Shown piece by piece: positions 1 through 8,987 of a stretch of DNA of 12,404 nucleotides; positions within the stretch are counted from its first letter, which is position 1, and the number at the start of each line of letters is the position of its first letter. Location: contig JBEBBU010000046.1 of NCBI GenBank assembly GCA_041158225.1, positions 1 through 12,404 on the forward strand, written 5' to 3'. The notes under the pieces were generated by a model. The model was not told the DNA's origin. It did not search any database and was given only the letters and a program-made list of their open reading frames with translations. The position numbers and the translations under genes were made by a program. Source of the stretch: JBEBBU01 sp041158225 (GTDB taxonomy: Bacteria; Pseudomonadota; Gammaproteobacteria; Methylococcales; Methylococcaceae).

Positions 1-896
1 ACTACATTGTATTCTGCGGTGTCCACTTCATGGCTGAAGTTGCTGATATCCTGTCACGCCCCGGGCAGGTCAGCATCCTTCCCGATCTGGCTGCAGGCTG
101 TTCCATGGCCGATATGGCCAATCTGGAAGCGGTCGAGAGAAGCTGGCAGGAGCTTGCGACTGTCCTGGATCCTGACACAGCCATCACGCCAGTGACCTAC
201 ATCAACTCAGCTGCCGATCTCAAGGCATTCTGTGGACGCCATGGCGGTATTGTCTGTACTTCCAGCAATGCCCGTGCAGTCCTTGACTGGAGTTTTTCGC
301 GCAGGGAAAAAATACTCTTTTTCCCTGACGAGCATCTTGGAAGAAATACGGCGCTCAGGATGGGGATGCAGGATGATGACTTTGCGGTCTGGGACTTTTC
401 CAGACCCATGGGAGGCCTGACACCAGAACAGATCAGCAGGGCGCGCATGCTGCTCTGGAAAGGCTACTGTTCGGTACACCAGATGTTTCTTCCCGAACAT
501 GTTGAACGGTTCCGCGCCAGTCATCCTGACTGCCGGGTCATCGTGCATCCGGAATGCAGCGCCGAAGTATGCAGGCTTGCGGATGAAGTGGGTTCGACGG
601 AGTTTATCCTGAATACAGTCAGGGCAGGTGGCAGTGGTCAGCGCTGGCTGGTGGGTACCGAACTCAATCTGGTGAACCGGCTTGCTGCAGAAATGAAACC
701 CATGGGCACTGATGTTCATTTCCTCTCGCCTGTCATCTGTATGTGTTCCACCATGTTCAGGACTGATCCACAGCATCTGCTGTGGGTGCTCGAAAATCTG
801 GTGGAAGGACATGTCGTCAATCGCATTCAGGTGGACAGCCTGACAGCAGAACAGGCCCGGAGCACACTCGACCGTATGCTTGAAGTCGTCGGCTAG
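1..896 (+). CDS. nadA: Quinolinate synthase NadA, 3' part (5' end outside window)
   Basis: NadA condenses iminoaspartate with dihydroxyacetone phosphate to quinolinate, the first pyridine intermediate of de novo NAD synthesis. It is a cytoplasmic [4Fe-4S] enzyme. The frame is open to the left edge from base 3, and the residues before the first ATG (base 30) read YIVFCGVHFMAE, a conserved NadA motif. The gene is therefore cut by the window rather than starting at base 30. Other family signatures are VTYINS, VCTSSNA, the HLGRNTA segment and HPECS. Candidate cluster cysteines are at 255-257 (VCTSS), 468-470 (GYCSVH), and one of two at 738-740 and 744-746 (CMCSTMF). The C-terminal LLWVLENLVEG helix is also typical. 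The stop is TAG at 894-896, and rlmH begins 8 bases later, suggesting co-transcription. Identity is secure; the missing N-terminus cannot be judged. Confidence 0.95.
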   Translation, partial: YIVFCGVHFMAEVADILSRPGQVSILPDLAAGCSMADMANLEAVERSWQELATVLDPDTAITPVTYINSAADLKAFCGRHGGIVCTSSNARAVLDWSFSRREKILFFPDEHLGRNTALRMGMQDDDFAVWDFSRPMGGLTPEQISRARMLLWKGYCSVHQMFLPEHVERFRASHPDCRVIVHPECSAEVCRLADEVGSTEFILNTVRAGGSGQRWLVGTELNLVNRLAAEMKPMGTDVHFLSPVICMCSTMFRTDPQHLLWVLENLVEGHVVNRIQVDSLTAEQARSTLDRMLEVVG

Positions 897-904
897 GGTC
901 TTTT

Positions 905-1372
905 GTGCGCATTCATGTGCTGACGGTTGGTGAACGCATGCCGGCCTGGGTGGCTGATGGCTGGAGCGAATATATCAAGCGCATGCCACGGGATGCCAGG
1001 GTTGAACTGCACGAAATTCCACCAGGAAAGCGCCTGAAGAACAGCCCGCCGGAACGTGCCGTCATGGAAGAGGGGCAGCGTATGCTGGATGCCATCCGTC
1101 CTGACTGGCATGTCATCGCCCTTGATGGCCGTGGATCCATCTGGTCAACCACGGAACTTGCTGGCCGTTTCGAGCAGTGGAAAACCATGGGATGTGATAT
1201 TGCTCTGCTGATCGGCGGGCCGGATGGCCTGGCTGAAACATGCCGGCAGCGCGCGCAGTGCTGCTGGTCATTATCCAACCTGACCTTTCCCCATCCCATG
1301 GTAAGAGTCATCCTGGCCGAGCAGCTTTACCGCGCATGGAGTCTTGTCCAGCATCATCCCTACCATCGCTAG
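905..1372 (+). CDS. rlmH: 23S rRNA pseudouridine-1915 N3-methyltransferase RlmH
   Basis: RlmH is a small SPOUT-class methyltransferase that uses S-adenosylmethionine to methylate N3 of pseudouridine 1915 in helix 69 of 23S rRNA, acting on assembled 70S ribosomes. The 155-residue product matches the family length. Visible marks are the N-terminal VLTVGERMP strand, the EIPPGKR segment, Leu73 in ALDGRG, the knot motif LLIGGPDGL (Gly104-Gly105), WSLSNLTFPHPMVRV, and the C-terminal HHPYHR. These agree with the E. coli protein nearly end to end. The start is GTG at 905, because the family N-terminus begins exactly there and no ATG lies nearby in frame that would keep the first strand. There is no good Shine-Dalgarno in the 8 bases after nadA, so translation is probably coupled to nadA. 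The usual partner rsfS is not upstream. Confidence 0.96.
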   Translation: MRIHVLTVGERMPAWVADGWSEYIKRMPRDARVELHEIPPGKRLKNSPPERAVMEEGQRMLDAIRPDWHVIALDGRGSIWSTTELAGRFEQWKTMGCDIALLIGGPDGLAETCRQRAQCCWSLSNLTFPHPMVRVILAEQLYRAWSLVQHHPYHR

Positions 1373-1389
1373 CAGGACTGCCTTTTGAT

Positions 1390-2844
1390 ATGAGTGATGA
1401 AATACTGATCAATGTCACCCCACCAGAGACCCGTGTGGCCATGGTGGAAAATGGCGTGCTGCAGGAAGTACTGATTGAGCGAACCCGACGCAGAGGGCTG
1501 GTCGGCAATATCTACAAGGGGCGGATCTGCAGGGTGCTGCCAGGCATGCAGGCGGTGTTTGTGGATATAGGGCTGGAACGCGCAGCCTTCCTGCATATCT
1601 CGGATCTTTGCGCGGTGGAAAGGGAAAAATCCTCGACGGATCAGGTTGAAGCCATTTTTCGTGAAGGCCAGGAACTTGCCGTTCAGGTTGTCAAGGATCC
1701 TCTTGGTACCAAAGGCGCCAGGCTGACCACGGAAATCTCCATACCCTCCGTGTTTCAGGTTTACATGCCATTTGCCAGAATCAGCGGGGTATCACAGCGC
1801 ATCGAACAGGAAGGCGAGCGCCAGCGCCTGAAATCTGTCATTGAACAGTTCCAGAAAGAACATGCGACAGGTGCTTTCATAGCAAGAACGGCAGCTGAAG
1901 GTATGGATGAGGCGGGATTGCGTGCCGACATGCTGTTTCTGCTCAAACTCTGGAATTCCATCAGCCAGCGCCTGAAAACAGCCAAGGCCCGAACACTGCT
2001 CCATGAAGACCTGCCCATGAGCATGCGCGTGCTCAGGGATCTGCACCGGACGCGGGTAGAAAAGATCCGTGTTGATTCCCGCGAAACCTTTGGCCGGCTG
2101 ACACGCTTTGCCCGGGAGTTCGTGCCTGAAATGTCCCACTATATCGAGCACTATTCAGGGGAGCGGCCACTCTTTGATCTGTACGGTGTTGAAGAAGAAA
2201 TACAGCGGGCACTTGATCGTAAAGTGCCGCTCAAGTCAGGAGGTTATCTGATCTTCGATCAGACGGAGGCCATGACGACGGTTGATGTCAATACAGGGGC
2301 TTTTGTGGGGGGGCGCAATCTTGAAGAAACCATTTTCAAGACCAATCTGGAAGCAGCCCAGGCGATTGCAAGACAGTTACGCCTGAGAAATCTCGGTGGC
2401 ATCATCATTATCGATTTCATCGACATGCGTGATGATGAGCACAAACAGCAGGTGCTGAACGCCCTTGAAAAGCATCTGGAACGCGACCCTGCCAAAAATA
2501 CGGTTAGTGGTGTATCACAGTTGGGGCTGGTTGAAATGACCAGAAAAAGAACAAGGGAGAGCCTGGAGCATATCCTGTGCGAATCCTGCCCCACCTGTAG
2601 TGGACGTGGTGTACTGAAAACAGCTGAAACCACCTGCCTGGATATTTTCCGGGAAATCATCCGCGAAGCCCGACAATATGAGGTTGAGGAACTGCTGGTG
2701 CTTGCCTCCAACGAAGTTGTGGAAAGACTGCTGGATGAGGAAGCGGATACGCTGTCTGAACTGGAGTCCTTCCTGGGTATGCGTATCAAGTTACGGGCTG
2801 AACTCCAGTATAACCAGGAGCAGTATGATGTGGTTCTGCTCTAG
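1390..2844 (+). CDS. rng: Ribonuclease G
   Basis: RNase G is a single-strand endoribonuclease of the RNase E/G family. It matures the 5' end of 16S rRNA and takes part in mRNA decay. The chosen ATG gives 484 residues starting MSDEILINVTPPETRVA, which aligns with the start of E. coli RNase G (489 residues). A longer open frame from 1240 would add 50 residues overlapping rlmH with no family resemblance. An AGGA at 1374-1377 lies 12 bases upstream, a slightly long spacing. The S1 domain is near residues 35-120 (GNIYKGRICRVLPGMQAVFVDIG). The DNase I-like catalytic core holds Asp299 (TTVDVNTG) and Asp342 (IIIIDFIDM), the expected metal ligands. The Zn-link CPTC is Cys400/Cys403. The C-terminus YNQEQYDVVLL is typical, and there is no RNase E-style scaffold tail. 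A seven-G run sits at 2307-2313. Confidence 0.96.
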   Translation: MSDEILINVTPPETRVAMVENGVLQEVLIERTRRRGLVGNIYKGRICRVLPGMQAVFVDIGLERAAFLHISDLCAVEREKSSTDQVEAIFREGQELAVQVVKDPLGTKGARLTTEISIPSVFQVYMPFARISGVSQRIEQEGERQRLKSVIEQFQKEHATGAFIARTAAEGMDEAGLRADMLFLLKLWNSISQRLKTAKARTLLHEDLPMSMRVLRDLHRTRVEKIRVDSRETFGRLTRFAREFVPEMSHYIEHYSGERPLFDLYGVEEEIQRALDRKVPLKSGGYLIFDQTEAMTTVDVNTGAFVGGRNLEETIFKTNLEAAQAIARQLRLRNLGGIIIIDFIDMRDDEHKQQVLNALEKHLERDPAKNTVSGVSQLGLVEMTRKRTRESLEHILCESCPTCSGRGVLKTAETTCLDIFREIIREARQYEVEELLVLASNEVVERLLDEEADTLSELESFLGMRIKLRAELQYNQEQYDVVLL

Positions 2845-2847
2845 CCG

Positions 2848-5800
2848 GTGAATACCATGCTTGACAGGCATCTGGGCAAGATACTTATTCTCGCAGTGCT
2901 GGCCCTGCTCGTGCTTAAAGGCCTGCCTGCACTATTGCGTATTGGTTTTCTCCCCCTTGTGGTTGAAAAGCAGGACAGCATTGCATCCAGGATCAGCCAG
3001 ATGCTGGACATGGACGCCAGTATTGAGGGGCTTTCTGCTGACATGCATGGCTGGACTCCCCAGATTCATATGGCAAGGTTCCGCCTGAACAGCAGAAGTC
3101 ATGAGCCACTGATGGTATTCGACAATGTCGATGCCGGTCTGGATCTTCTGCCCAGTATCTGGCGTGGGGAACCCAGCATCCTCTGGCTGAGTATGGAAGG
3201 GGGAAGCGTCGGCATTGAGCACCATCCTGATGGCAGTTTCCGGTTGGCAGGCATGGCGCCGTCAGAAGACGGGATACCTGCGTGGTTACTCAATGCCCAC
3301 GATATCCATATGCATGATCTGCATGTCAGGCTGAAAGATCTGGCTGAAAAGGGGCAGGAATTTCAGGCCGTTGTCGATGCTGTAGTGAACAATGATGGCA
3401 ATAGGCATCATGCAGGCGTGCACATTGATTCGGCTGGTATGCTGGGTAAAAGCCTGATGGCCGTACTGGACATTGAGGGAACACCCGGGGTAACGCAGGA
3501 CTGGCATGCAGACTATTATCTCAAGGCCAAGGATATCAGGCCTGGACGCTGGCCTGGCCTGGCTGTCTGGACAGCCGATGTTGGGGATACTGGCGCATTG
3601 AGCGTGGAATTGTGGGGCAATCGTGACGCCGAAAGTGATCACCACCTGGCTGGCTATGTTTCTACCCGAGAGCTGACCTCGCGCAGGAAGACTATTCCTG
3701 ACCTTGACAGCCGTTTTTATCTTGATATGACCCGCAGTTCCTGGGATATCACCTTACAAAGCCTGCAGAGCCGGCAAGGCCTGCGCCTGCATTATCAGCC
3801 AGATAGCCAGATTGGGGCTGATGACTGGCAGATTTTTGTGCCTTATCTTGACCTTGCCACCTATGGATCTATCCGGCCTCTCATAGAGCAATGGCTGCCC
3901 GGCAATCCCTTGGCGCAGGAGACCCGAGAGCTTGCTGGCCATCTCAGGGATGTGAGCCTGAGAGTAACATCGGGCATGGAAAATCAGGCACTTCAATGGG
4001 AGATCTGCGGAGCCATCGATGATCTTGGCTGGAAGGCTGATAAGGCTGCCAATGGTTTTGACCATCTTGATGTTTACCTTTGCGGTAATCAGGATGGTGG
4101 CAAGGCAAGACTTGGGCTGGATGACACAAGAGTAGAGGCGGAGGATCTCGCGGCCAGTCTTCCACCGGTTGAGAGTGGCGGGATTGATCTGTCCTGGACT
4201 AGCGAGAGGAACAGCATTTACCTGACTGCCAGCAGGATGCAGCTGGATTTTGCCGATGCATCATTTCGTGGGCGTATGCAGCTTGTTTTACCCGATGATT
4301 TTGACCTGTCCAAGGCCTACCTTGACACCCGTCTGGATCTGGGCAGTTTTTCCCTAAGCCATCTTGACCGCTATCTTCCACACCATCTCATTCCCTCTAC
4401 CAGCCAATGGCTTACCCATGCGATCAGGGATGGCTGGGTTGATCACGCCCGGTTGCTCCTGCAGGGGCAACTGGCCAATTTTCCTTTCCGGGATGGGCAT
4501 GGGGTATTCAAGGTGGATATCCACGCCAGAGATGTCAGCCTGAACTTTGCTGAGCACTGGAAAGAAGCCGAGCATATTGATGGCATCGTGACGTTTGATG
4601 GCCCTGCATTCGGGTTTGAGGTTACGCGTGGTTTTCTCGGGCATATGCCAGTGGAATGGGTACATGGACAAAGTTCTGATCTACCCAGAGCAGGCAGTCG
4701 ACTGGATATCGACGGTCAGCTCCAGACCTCCCTGAGTGATGCTACCCAGTACCTGATCGCTACGCCTTTGGGTAAGTCCATGGAGACCATCCTGCAGTTT
4801 GGTAAACCCGAAGGAGACATCCGGCAGACACTGACTTTGCGAATACCCTTTGATGATACTCAGGCGCTGCATTACTCCGGACAAACCACACTTCTGGGAG
4901 GACGCCTGAAAATTGATGCGATTGATGAACCTCTGACGGATATCAGGGGTGTGATCAGTTTTGACGAAAAGCATCTTGAATCCAAAGGGATTGACGCTCG
5001 TTTCGGGCATCAGCCATTAACAGCAAAGATTATCCAGTCAGGCGATCACTGGTTGTTGAACGCTGATGGCTGGTGGTCATTAGGCCGCCTTAGCCAGAAG
5101 CGCTCCCAGGCGCTTTCTGCATTCATATCAGGTTCTACGCCATTTTCCCTGCAACTGGATGCATGGCCTGATGAGAGGCAGAATTTCCAGAGTATGCTCA
5201 AGGTTACATCACCACTGACAGGTCTTAAGCTGGATCTGCCCAAGCCATGGGGCAAACAGGAAAATGAAGTGCGTGACAGCAGGGTTTCGATCAGAATTCC
5301 CACCCGTCTGGATGCGCATTACAGCATCAGTGCCGATTATGGCACTGATGTACATGCAGACATGCTGATCCCACCGCACCAGACTGACGGTCAGACAAGT
5401 ATAGCCATCACACTTGGCAGAAAATCTGCGAATACGCTTCTCCGTGAGGGATTCCAGTTGAGCGGCCAACTGGAATCCCTGGATGCGGATGCCCTGCTTG
5501 AATGGATTGAGCGTCATCCAGTGACGACTCCTGACGCAGGCCTGCCAGAAGCCATGTGGCTGGACATGGATATAAATCATCTTCGTTTCCGTAGACAGGA
5601 TCGACAGTCATTCCATTGCAAGCTTGCACCTGATGGTCGTGGATTCAAGGGGCGTCTGGAATCATTTTTTGGAAAAGGGCAATTCCATATCCAGAATGGT
5701 GAGACAGGCATTGAGGCGTTGGATATTGATCTTGAGCAGCTGGTTATTCCAGATGCAGTTAAAGATGGTCAGGATAGTCATGTATCGCCTGACCCGAGAA

Positions 5801-6696
5801 ATATGCCCAGCATAACACTCGGTAGCCAGTCACTGATTTATCACGGACAGGATTTTGGCCGCTTCCAGTTACAGGCTAGGCACCAGCCAGGTGGTATGGC
5901 TATTTCAAAACTGTCATTACAGAATCAGGATAGTCAGTTCAGCCTGCAGGGTGAATGGCTGATACTGGACCAGCATGAGGAAACCTACCTCTGGGGCAAA
6001 GGGCATATGGATGATATGGGGCAGTGGCTGGATCAACTTGGATTGCAGGGTGTCATCAGGGAAAGCCCGACCGATATCAAGGGCTCATGGCGCTGGCACG
6101 CCTGGCCACTGGGTGTGTCCGCCAGCAATCTGATAGGTGACCTTGACATGCATCTTGGAGCCGGAGCGCTCATCAAGGTTGATGTGGGTATTGGCAGGCT
6201 TTTTGGTGCACTCAGTGTCAGTCAGATCTGGCGGCGACTCAGTCTCGATTTCTCTGATCTGTGGTCTCAGGGCATGGCCTATAACAGTATTGATGCCAGG
6301 TTTCAGTTTGACAGGGGGCTTGCCACCACCCAACAGCTCCTTGTAGATGGCGTAGCTGCCAATATCAGTGTCACAGGTAGTGCCAATCTTCTGGATCGTA
6401 CCCTGTATCAGGAAGTCCAGGTCATACCTGATACGGGAATTGCGCTGCCAGTTGCCGGTCTTATTCTTGGAGGCCCTGTCGGGCCCATTGTAGGCGCAGC
6501 TGCCCTGGTTGCCGAGAATGTTTTCTCCAGCCAGGTTGATGCAGCTACACAGACGCACTATGTCATCCAGGGTGACTGGGATAAACCGTCAATCACAAGA
6601 ATATACGGTAATAATCCGGCCGATCTCGTGGGGCGCGCATGGAAGGGCATCAAAGGCCTTTCAGGTATGAACGAAGAAGGAGATAACAAACCATGA
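2848..6696 (+). CDS. yhdP: YhdP family AsmA-like envelope protein (TIGR02099 type)
   Basis: YhdP is a very long inner-membrane-anchored protein of the AsmA-like/bridge group. In E. coli it contributes, with TamB and YdbH, to phospholipid movement from the inner to the outer membrane. The 1282-residue product is close to the E. coli length (1266). One hydrophobic anchor lies at about residues 11-38 (KILILAVLALLVLKGLPALL). Next comes the conserved LWLSMEGGSVGIEHHPDGSF region, then a long beta-rich periplasmic body with no further membrane segment. Near the C-terminus is the family segment VIPDTGIALPVAGLILGGPV followed by GPIVGAAALVAENVF. The start is uncertain: GTG at 2848, three bases after the rng stop, or ATG at 2857, which would drop three residues. 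Neither has a strong Shine-Dalgarno, suggesting coupling to rng. The end overlaps the next gene by ATGA. The rng-yhdP adjacency is common in gammaproteobacteria. Confidence 0.92.
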   Translation: MNTMLDRHLGKILILAVLALLVLKGLPALLRIGFLPLVVEKQDSIASRISQMLDMDASIEGLSADMHGWTPQIHMARFRLNSRSHEPLMVFDNVDAGLDLLPSIWRGEPSILWLSMEGGSVGIEHHPDGSFRLAGMAPSEDGIPAWLLNAHDIHMHDLHVRLKDLAEKGQEFQAVVDAVVNNDGNRHHAGVHIDSAGMLGKSLMAVLDIEGTPGVTQDWHADYYLKAKDIRPGRWPGLAVWTADVGDTGALSVELWGNRDAESDHHLAGYVSTRELTSRRKTIPDLDSRFYLDMTRSSWDITLQSLQSRQGLRLHYQPDSQIGADDWQIFVPYLDLATYGSIRPLIEQWLPGNPLAQETRELAGHLRDVSLRVTSGMENQALQWEICGAIDDLGWKADKAANGFDHLDVYLCGNQDGGKARLGLDDTRVEAEDLAASLPPVESGGIDLSWTSERNSIYLTASRMQLDFADASFRGRMQLVLPDDFDLSKAYLDTRLDLGSFSLSHLDRYLPHHLIPSTSQWLTHAIRDGWVDHARLLLQGQLANFPFRDGHGVFKVDIHARDVSLNFAEHWKEAEHIDGIVTFDGPAFGFEVTRGFLGHMPVEWVHGQSSDLPRAGSRLDIDGQLQTSLSDATQYLIATPLGKSMETILQFGKPEGDIRQTLTLRIPFDDTQALHYSGQTTLLGGRLKIDAIDEPLTDIRGVISFDEKHLESKGIDARFGHQPLTAKIIQSGDHWLLNADGWWSLGRLSQKRSQALSAFISGSTPFSLQLDAWPDERQNFQSMLKVTSPLTGLKLDLPKPWGKQENEVRDSRVSIRIPTRLDAHYSISADYGTDVHADMLIPPHQTDGQTSIAITLGRKSANTLLREGFQLSGQLESLDADALLEWIERHPVTTPDAGLPEAMWLDMDINHLRFRRQDRQSFHCKLAPDGRGFKGRLESFFGKGQFHIQNGETGIEALDIDLEQLVIPDAVKDGQDSHVSPDPRNMPSITLGSQSLIYHGQDFGRFQLQARHQPGGMAISKLSLQNQDSQFSLQGEWLILDQHEETYLWGKGHMDDMGQWLDQLGLQGVIRESPTDIKGSWRWHAWPLGVSASNLIGDLDMHLGAGALIKVDVGIGRLFGALSVSQIWRRLSLDFSDLWSQGMAYNSIDARFQFDRGLATTQQLLVDGVAANISVTGSANLLDRTLYQEVQVIPDTGIALPVAGLILGGPVGPIVGAAALVAENVFSSQVDAATQTHYVIQGDWDKPSITRIYGNNPADLVGRAWKGIKGLSGMNEEGDNKP
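6677..6682 (+). promoter_or_regulatory. Shine-Dalgarno site of the nitrilase-family gene
   Basis: AAGGAG lies inside the last codons of yhdP, ten bases before the ATG at 6693. It is the strongest ribosome binding site in the plus-strand block. It supports the ATGA-overlap start and independent loading of ribosomes in addition to coupling. Confidence 0.8.
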
Positions 6697-7523
6697 ATAA
6701 ACCCAGAGTTGCCTGTATCCAGATGGCTTCCAGTCCGAATGTAAGTGCCAATCTGCTTGAGGCAGGAAAGTTGATTGAACAGGCAGTGGATGAAGGTGCA
6801 CGGATGATCGTGCTGCCGGAGAACTTTGCACTGATGGGGCTGCATGAACAGGACAAGCTTGGCGTTGCAGAAAATGAAGGTCAAGGCCCCATTCAGGACT
6901 TTATGCAGCGTATAGCACACCGACATGGCATATGGCTTGTCGGCGGTACCATACCGATCCGGGCGAGTGAGGATAAAGTCATGGCTACCTGCCTCATCTA
7001 TGACGATAAGGGCGAATGTGCCGGTCGCTATGACAAAATTCATCTATTTGATGTCCATGTGCCTGGTTCTGATGAAACCTATCTTGAGTCCAACACCATT
7101 AGTGCCGGGACTCATCCTCTGGTGATCCAGACCCCATGGGGCAGACTGGGTGTCGCTATCTGCTATGACCTGAGGTTTCCTGAGCTTTTTCGGCGTATGG
7201 CGATGTCCGGCATGGAGATGCTTGCCATCCCTTCTGCATTTACCCAGAGAACAGGTGCTGCCCACTGGGAGGTGCTGCTCAGAGCCAGATCCATTGAAAA
7301 CCAGTGCTATACGCTGGCCTCCAATCAGGGCGGCTATCATATCAATGGCAGGGAAACTTATGGCCACAGCCTGATCTGTGAACCATGGGGGCAGGTCATC
7401 GCCTGTATCCCTGGCGGTTCAGGCCATGCGATTGCTGAACTTGACATGGAAAAACTCCAGCATATCCGCACCAGTTTTCCTGTGCTGCAACACTGTCGCC
7501 TGATTCAGGAGCCATCGGTATGA
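6693..7523 (+). CDS. Carbon-nitrogen hydrolase, Nit1/NIT2-like (probable deaminated glutathione amidase)
   Basis: This is a nitrilase-superfamily amidase of 276 residues. The catalytic triad is visible as Glu43 (LPENF), Lys115 (YDKIHLFDV) and Cys157 (AICYDLRFPELF). The YDKIHLFDVHVPG and CYDLRFPELFR wording is that of the Nit1/NIT2-like branch. Studied members of that branch hydrolyse the amide of deaminated glutathione, a metabolite-repair reaction, or related omega-amides. Substrate is inferred from the family and not shown by the sequence. The protein is cytoplasmic, with no signal peptide. The ATG overlaps the yhdP stop (ATGA) and is served by AAGGAG. The TGA overlaps the tldD start in the same way. 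A nit gene between yhdP and tldD is a recurrent order in gammaproteobacteria such as Pseudomonas, so this is not an insertion. Confidence 0.92.
   Translation: MNKPRVACIQMASSPNVSANLLEAGKLIEQAVDEGARMIVLPENFALMGLHEQDKLGVAENEGQGPIQDFMQRIAHRHGIWLVGGTIPIRASEDKVMATCLIYDDKGECAGRYDKIHLFDVHVPGSDETYLESNTISAGTHPLVIQTPWGRLGVAICYDLRFPELFRRMAMSGMEMLAIPSAFTQRTGAAHWEVLLRARSIENQCYTLASNQGGYHINGRETYGHSLICEPWGQVIACIPGGSGHAIAELDMEKLQHIRTSFPVLQHCRLIQEPSV
7507..7511 (+). promoter_or_regulatory. Shine-Dalgarno site of tldD
   Basis: AGGAG ends eight bases before the ATG at 7520. This favours that start over the in-frame ATG at 7526, which lies two codons later. Confidence 0.7.
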
Positions 7524-8983
7524 CGATGGATAATCTGAATATCGCCACCAACCAGTTGCTGGTGCCTGCCGGGCTCGACGGACAGAAACTCGAAAAAGTC
7601 CTGCATCATCTGCTGGTACCTGGCGTGGATGATGCGGATATCTATATCCAGGCCAGTCATTCTGAATCCTGGGTGCTTGAAGATGGCATTATCAAGGAAG
7701 GCAGCTACGGCCATGATCAGGGAGCTGGATTACGCGCTGTATCAGGCGAGAAAACCGGTCTGGCTTATTGTGACTCGCTGGACTTTGATCTGTTGATGGC
7801 TGCGGCGGGTAATGCGCGTAGCATCGTCAAGAGTGGTACCAGCGGTCGCCAGCCGGTCAAATTGGCGCCATCGGTTGCCGGGCATTATGAGCATGCGCTC
7901 TATCTCCCTTCCAGTCCGCTTGCGGGTATGGATACGGAGAGCAAAATAGGCATGCTACGCACCCTTGATACCATGGCTCGTGCCATGGATTCGCGTATCG
8001 AGCAGGTTATTGTCAGTCTTGCCGGCAGTTGTCACTGGATACTGGTTATGGGGGTCGATGGTGTACTGCGTGCTGATGTCAGGCCGCTGGTGCGACTGAA
8101 TGTCAGTGTGATCGCCCAGCAGGATGGACGCAGGGAGCAGGGGAGTGCTGGTGGGGGGGGGCGTGTCGCCTACGAATGGTTCCTCCGTGACAATCGCTGC
8201 CATCAGTATGTAGAAGAGGCCGTACGCCAGGCACTGATCAATCTCGAGGCAGAAGATGCGCCAGCGGGACAGATGACTGTCGTGCTTGGTTCAGGCTGGC
8301 CAGGCATCCTTCTGCATGAAGCTATTGGCCATGGTCTTGAAGGCGATTTCAACCGCAAGGGAACCTCTGCATTCAGTGGCATGATAGGTCAGCGCGTGGC
8401 TTCATCCCTGTGTACCATCGTGGATGATGGCACACTGCCGGAGCGCAGGGGATCCTTGAGTATGGATGACGAAGGCACACCTACAGAGTCGACAGTGCTG
8501 ATAGAAAATGGCAGGCTTTGTGCCTACATGCAGGATCGTCTTAATGCGCGATTGATGGGTGTTCCAGTCACGGGCAATGGCAGGCGTGAATCCTACCAGC
8601 ATCTTCCCATGCCAAGGATGACCAATACCTATATGCTTCCTGGCGAGCATACACCTGATGAAATACTGGCGTCTGTCCAGAAGGGACTCTATGCGAGAAA
8701 CTTTGGAGGAGGTCAGGTTGATATCACATCGGGCAAGTTCGTATTTTCAGCCAGTGAAGCCTACCTTATCGAGAATGGCAGGATTACCCGGCCGGTCAAG
8801 GGGGCAACCCTGATTGGCAATGGCCCTGAAGTACTGACCATGGTCAGTATGGTGGGTAATGATCTCGCACTGGATACGGGGGTGGGCACCTGCGGCAAGG
8901 ATGGACAGAGTGTACCCGTCGGGGTTGGCCAGCCAACACTCAGGGTTGAATCAATGACAGTCGGTGGAACACGGGTAGGCTGA
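7520..8983 (+). CDS. tldD: Metalloprotease subunit TldD
   Basis: TldD is the catalytic subunit of the TldD-TldE heterodimeric zinc protease. The complex degrades unfolded or modified peptides in the cytoplasm; in E. coli it matures microcin B17 and affects CcdA turnover. The 487 residues are close to the E. coli length (481). The zinc motif HEAIGH is His266-Glu267-His271, and the conserved GTCGKDGQSVPVGVGQP loop near the C-terminus carries Cys458, a probable third ligand. GGGGR at about residues 211-215, HEAIGHGLEGDFNRKGTS and NTYMLPGEH are typical. The start overlaps the amidase stop (ATGA) and has a good ribosome binding site. The GGGGR codons form a run of nine G bases, but the frame is intact on both sides. 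The partner gene pmbA follows after four bases. Confidence 0.96.
   Translation: MTMDNLNIATNQLLVPAGLDGQKLEKVLHHLLVPGVDDADIYIQASHSESWVLEDGIIKEGSYGHDQGAGLRAVSGEKTGLAYCDSLDFDLLMAAAGNARSIVKSGTSGRQPVKLAPSVAGHYEHALYLPSSPLAGMDTESKIGMLRTLDTMARAMDSRIEQVIVSLAGSCHWILVMGVDGVLRADVRPLVRLNVSVIAQQDGRREQGSAGGGGRVAYEWFLRDNRCHQYVEEAVRQALINLEAEDAPAGQMTVVLGSGWPGILLHEAIGHGLEGDFNRKGTSAFSGMIGQRVASSLCTIVDDGTLPERRGSLSMDDEGTPTESTVLIENGRLCAYMQDRLNARLMGVPVTGNGRRESYQHLPMPRMTNTYMLPGEHTPDEILASVQKGLYARNFGGGQVDITSGKFVFSASEAYLIENGRITRPVKGATLIGNGPEVLTMVSMVGNDLALDTGVGTCGKDGQSVPVGVGQPTLRVESMTVGGTRVG
8153..8161 (+). repeat. Nine-base G homopolymer inside tldD
   Basis: Nine G bases in a row encode most of the conserved GGGGR turn of TldD. 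The reading frame is correct at this length. Such runs are prone to slippage and to base-calling errors; biological use is not shown. Confidence 0.9.
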
Positions 8984-8987
8984 ATCC

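Noticed and set aside
207..812. Open frame of 201 codons on the minus strand opposite nadA
   Set aside because: It lies wholly antisense to a clear nadA frame, has no family-like motif, and is explained by codon bias of the real gene.
2307..2313. Seven-G run in rng as a phase-variation tract
   Set aside because: It is short, encodes the conserved GAFVGGRN segment of RNase G, and the frame is intact.
2259..2789. Serine-rich 176-codon minus-strand frame opposite rng
   Set aside because: The serine runs are the complement of acidic codons in RNase G; no start signal or known domain.
2848..6696. yhdP as a giant novel protein of unknown function
   Set aside because: The N-terminal anchor, length, C-terminal GPVGPIVGAAA segment and place after rng identify it as the known YhdP family.
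6085..7043. Two adjacent minus-strand frames of 157 and 161 codons opposite the end of yhdP and the amidase gene
   Set aside because: Both are shadows of real plus-strand genes. I see no ribosome binding site or recognisable domain in either.
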